Positions 52,400-54,255 of a stretch of DNA of 54,255 bases are shown here, piece by piece. Position numbers and translations under genes: made by a program. How positions within the stretch are numbered: the first letter of the stretch is position 1; each line of letters starts with the position of its first letter. Under the pieces are notes generated by a model. It saw nothing but the letters and a program-made list of their open reading frames with translations. It did no database searches and had not been told where the DNA came from. The DNA is from Deltaproteobacteria bacterium Ga0077539. Its GTDB lineage: Bacteria > Myxococcota_A > Polyangia > Polyangiales > Ga0077539. The stretch covers positions 1-54,255 of the forward strand of contig LNEO01000385.1 in NCBI GenBank assembly GCA_001465015.1, in the 5' to 3' direction.

Positions 52400-53367
52400 G
52401 CGCACGTCTTCCCGTACTCAATCGCCCGACCACCTTTGCGCAATGCGAAGCGCTCGGGCTCGGCGTGCACCCCAAGTCCGCCCCCACCGCTGCGTCCACT
52501 GACGAGGACGACGAGCAGCTCGAGGACAACCCCCACGAGCAGCACGACCAGCCGTGTCCGTTCGTCGGATGCGCGAATCACCTCGCCTGGGTTGGCCTCG
52601 GACTCGAGGATCCGCGCGAACTCACGCCAGAGCAGCTCGAGCAAGCCGTCGCGAAGCTCGAAGAGCTCGACGTCGAGACGATGTCCGCCACGTGCGCACT
52701 CCGCGGACCGTTCACGCTCGAAGAGATCGGCGAGATGTTCGGCGTGACGCGCGAGCGGATCCGCCAGATCGAATACAAGGCGCTCGTGCGTCTGCGGCAC
52801 CCGGGACGTCGGCCGCTCTTGCACGCGCTGCGCGATCACGGCCACGAATTCAACCGCCCGGACCTGCACGAAAACACGGACCGCATCGGCCTCACGGCGA
52901 CGGCCGTCACGAAGGCCGCGGCCCGCATCGTTCCGGCGAAGACGCTCGAGCGAAGTCCTTGGGGCGGCGCCGTCACGGAACCCGATCGGGTGTGCTCCAT
53001 CCCCGGCTGCGGGATGCGCTCGTGCGCGCGTCGAGCCGGCGTCGCTCCCGAGCTCGTCGGCCTTTGCTACGCGCACCGGCGTGCGGCGAAGCGTCGAGCG
53101 CGAATCGACGCAGAGCAGCGCGCGGCAACAGCAGCCCCTGCGCAGATCGCTGAGCCACCGCCGAGCGAGCCAGCACCGAGCGTCGAGCAGGCCCAGCCCA
53201 GCCCGCCAGCGCCCGAACAACCGCCCGTCGAGAGCGCGCCCAAGCGCAGACCGGGCCGCCCGAAGAAGGCGCCACAGAAGCCCGCCACGGCGCCGCGCAA
53301 GAGCGCGGTGAACGCCTTCGCCAAGTCCATCGCAGCGATCGTCGCGCGCGCAACGCGCCGTCGATAA
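52396..53367 (+). CDS. Phage sigma-70 region 4-like regulator
   Basis: A 323-aa protein. Residues about 107-137 (LEEIGEMFGVTRERIRQIEYKALVRLRHP) are the region 4 HTH of sigma-70 (-35 recognition), clearly recognisable. Regions 2 and 3 are not evident. CPFVGCAN precedes the HTH and CSIPGCGMRSCARR follows it, the latter perhaps a zinc site. The C-terminal 90 residues are Pro/Ala-rich with an AT-hook-like KRRPGRPKKAP. It may direct phage late or middle transcription, or act as a DNA-binding regulator. GTG start, GTGA-coupled. Confidence 0.75.
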   Translation: MSARLPVLNRPTTFAQCEALGLGVHPKSAPTAASTDEDDEQLEDNPHEQHDQPCPFVGCANHLAWVGLGLEDPRELTPEQLEQAVAKLEELDVETMSATCALRGPFTLEEIGEMFGVTRERIRQIEYKALVRLRHPGRRPLLHALRDHGHEFNRPDLHENTDRIGLTATAVTKAAARIVPAKTLERSPWGGAVTEPDRVCSIPGCGMRSCARRAGVAPELVGLCYAHRRAAKRRARIDAEQRAATAAPAQIAEPPPSEPAPSVEQAQPSPPAPEQPPVESAPKRRPGRPKKAPQKPATAPRKSAVNAFAKSIAAIVARATRRR

Positions 53368-53401
53368 CAGCCGAACGCAACAGCCCGCGAACAGGAGCCC
53401 A

Positions 53402-54255
53402 ATGAGCTGGGGAAAGGTCGACGACAAACTGCACGCGCACCTCAAAGCGCAGAGAGCCGGAGAGGCCATGGCGCTGTGGGTCATGGCCCTGAGCTGGACC
53501 TCCGCGTACCTCACGAACGGTTTCGTGCCGAAGGACCAACCGCTCCGACTTTTGGGCAAGTCCGGTCCAAAAATGGCCGAGAAGCTCGTGAGCGTCGGTC
53601 TCTGGGAGGACGCGTTGGACGGATACCGATTCCACGACTACCTCGACCACAATCCGAGCGCGGAGGAAGTTCACCAGAAACGGACCGCCACAACGAAGGC
53701 GCGCCAATTTGCGGGGAAACGTGGTGCTGAGGCCCGATGGCAAAATGGCAAACCGGATGGCAAAGGGCATGGCAACGCGGATGGCAAAGGGCATGGCAAG
53801 CCGGTAGCAACCGGCAAGCAAAGCGATGGCAACGCGGATGGCAAAACGATGGCCCCGTCCCGTACCCATCCCAAAGAAGAGGGGGGAGGCGCGCGCTCAC
53901 GCGCCCACGCGAGAGACCCCCGTCCCCCCTCCCCCACCCGACGAAAAACTCACGGAGCAAGAGACCAAGGTCCTCGAGGCTCTCGCCGAGGGAGCGTCGA
54001 TCGTTCCCGGTCGCTGGGATCCTGGCGGCGCAGCGTGGAAGCGAAAGGCCCTCGCTCGCGAGCTGCTCGCTCGAGGCATGTCGCTCGACGACGTGTTCAG
54101 CCTCGGCGACTACCTCGCACAGGCCGAGGCGGTGCAGACGCACGAGGCAAAAACCTTCGACGCAAACTGGTTCGTCTTCGGGAGCCCTAGCGCGCCTGAC
54201 CACGAATTCAAGCGCCTCGATTGGGTGTGCCGCGAAGCACGAGCGGCTGCAGTCA
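53402..54255 (+). CDS. Replication-initiator-like phage protein, frameshifted and cut by the window end
   Basis: The N-terminal region (MSWGKVDDKLHAHLKAQRAGEAMALWVMALSWTSAYLTNGFVP, KLVSVGLWEDALDGYRFHDYLDHNPS) resembles the winged-helix N-terminus of phage replisome organisers (lambda O/DnaD-like). A Lys/Gly/His repeat follows (GKGHGNADGKGHGK). Near the run of six G at 53880-53886 the reading moves to another frame, giving TEQETKVLEALAEGASIVPGRWDPGGAAWKRK and continuing to the window end. One missing or extra base explains it. The repeat part holds iterons, as in lambda O. Confidence 0.65.
53737..53844 (+). repeat. Eight ATGGCAA iterons inside the initiator gene, candidate origin
   Basis: ATGGCAA starts at 53737, 53745, 53757, 53769, 53781, 53793, 53826 and 53838. 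Six of the seven spacings are 8 or 12 bp, four in succession being 12. Between 53799 and 53826 are degenerate copies (GTAGCAA, CGGCAAG). The array encodes the Lys/Gly/His/Asn repeats of the protein. Iterons within the initiator gene are the lambda O/ori arrangement; that this is an origin is inferred. Confidence 0.65.

Larger units (their letters stand above)
36755..54255. mobile_element. Left end and early region of a prophage or phage-like integrated element
   Basis: Integrase at a tRNA, small HTH gene, RecT-like annealase with a Cas4-like exonuclease, DUF5131, divergent repressor/Cro-like switch, ParB-like and replication-initiator-like genes, and dozens of overlapping start/stop codons are all typical of the early region of a temperate phage. 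The left limit is the tRNA; the right limit lies outside the window. No capsid, portal, terminase or tail gene is within the window, so an ICE-like or satellite nature cannot be excluded. Confidence 0.85.

Overview
The window is high-GC DNA from a bacterium that looks like a member of the Myxococcota, most likely class Polyangia (Sandaracinaceae-like). The evidence is a FHA/AgmX-PglI-type membrane protein, MopE-like Cys-rich surface lipoproteins, an ECF sigma/anti-sigma/lipoprotein cluster, an OmpA protein with thrombospondin-3 repeats, a Tgl/PilF-like TPR lipoprotein and many orphan lipoproteins. The taxonomy is inferred from gene content only.

Left part, 1 to about 26.5 kb, is accessory chromosome. 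It opens with a 300-bp near-palindrome that contains no gene. Then come a serine-hydrolase-like lipoprotein, an ATP-grasp protein, a frameshifted lipoprotein, and an ECF sigma factor cluster ending in two Cys-rich surface proteins. These are followed by a damaged ABC/AAA ATPase remnant, a SEC-C protein and a truncated paralogue of it, an alpha/beta-hydrolase lipoprotein divergent from an AraC regulator, a 2OG-Fe(II) oxygenase, a FHA-AgmX protein, a GmrSD-like DUF262/DUF1524 protein (frameshifted), an M60-like metallopeptidase with a substituted zinc ligand, and further lipoproteins. Three copies of a 135-160 bp dispersed repeat, all in the same orientation, lie in this part.

Middle part, about 26.5 to 36.8 kb, is core chromosome: a bifunctional RelA/SpoT, a degenerate PP2C-like protein, the OmpA/TSP3 protein, asparaginyl-tRNA synthetase (apparent frameshift), an operon of TPR lipoprotein, RodZ-like HTH protein and RecO, a Crp/Fnr regulator and a tRNA-Met(CAT).

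Right part, 36.75 kb to the end, is the integrated early region of a temperate phage or phage-like element inserted at the tRNA. The 3' end of the integrase reading frame runs into the tRNA gene. A leftward operon carries integrase, a small HTH protein, a DUF5131 (Gp37/Gp68) protein, a possible clamp-like protein, a PD-(D/E)xK exonuclease with Cas4-type cysteines, a RecT-like annealase and about ten tiny genes joined by ATGA/GTGA/TGATG overlaps. At about 49.0 kb is a lambda-like immunity switch: a leftward HTH repressor gene faces a rightward Cro-like gene, and the intervening promoter contains a palindrome that is repeated in the leftward operon promoter at about 45.7 kb. The repressor is translationally coupled to a HipA-like kinase and followed by a DUF3037 gene and an ImmA/IrrE-like gene. 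The lysogeny operon is therefore also a HipBA-like module, and this is the most novel system in the window. The rightward operon encodes small proteins, a ParB-like protein, a sigma-region-4 protein and a replication-initiator-like protein whose gene contains eight 7-bp iterons, a candidate phage origin. Structural genes and attR must lie beyond the window.

At least six genes, including asnS, show clean single-position frame changes. Because asnS is normally essential, part of this pattern is probably indel error in the assembly rather than biology.
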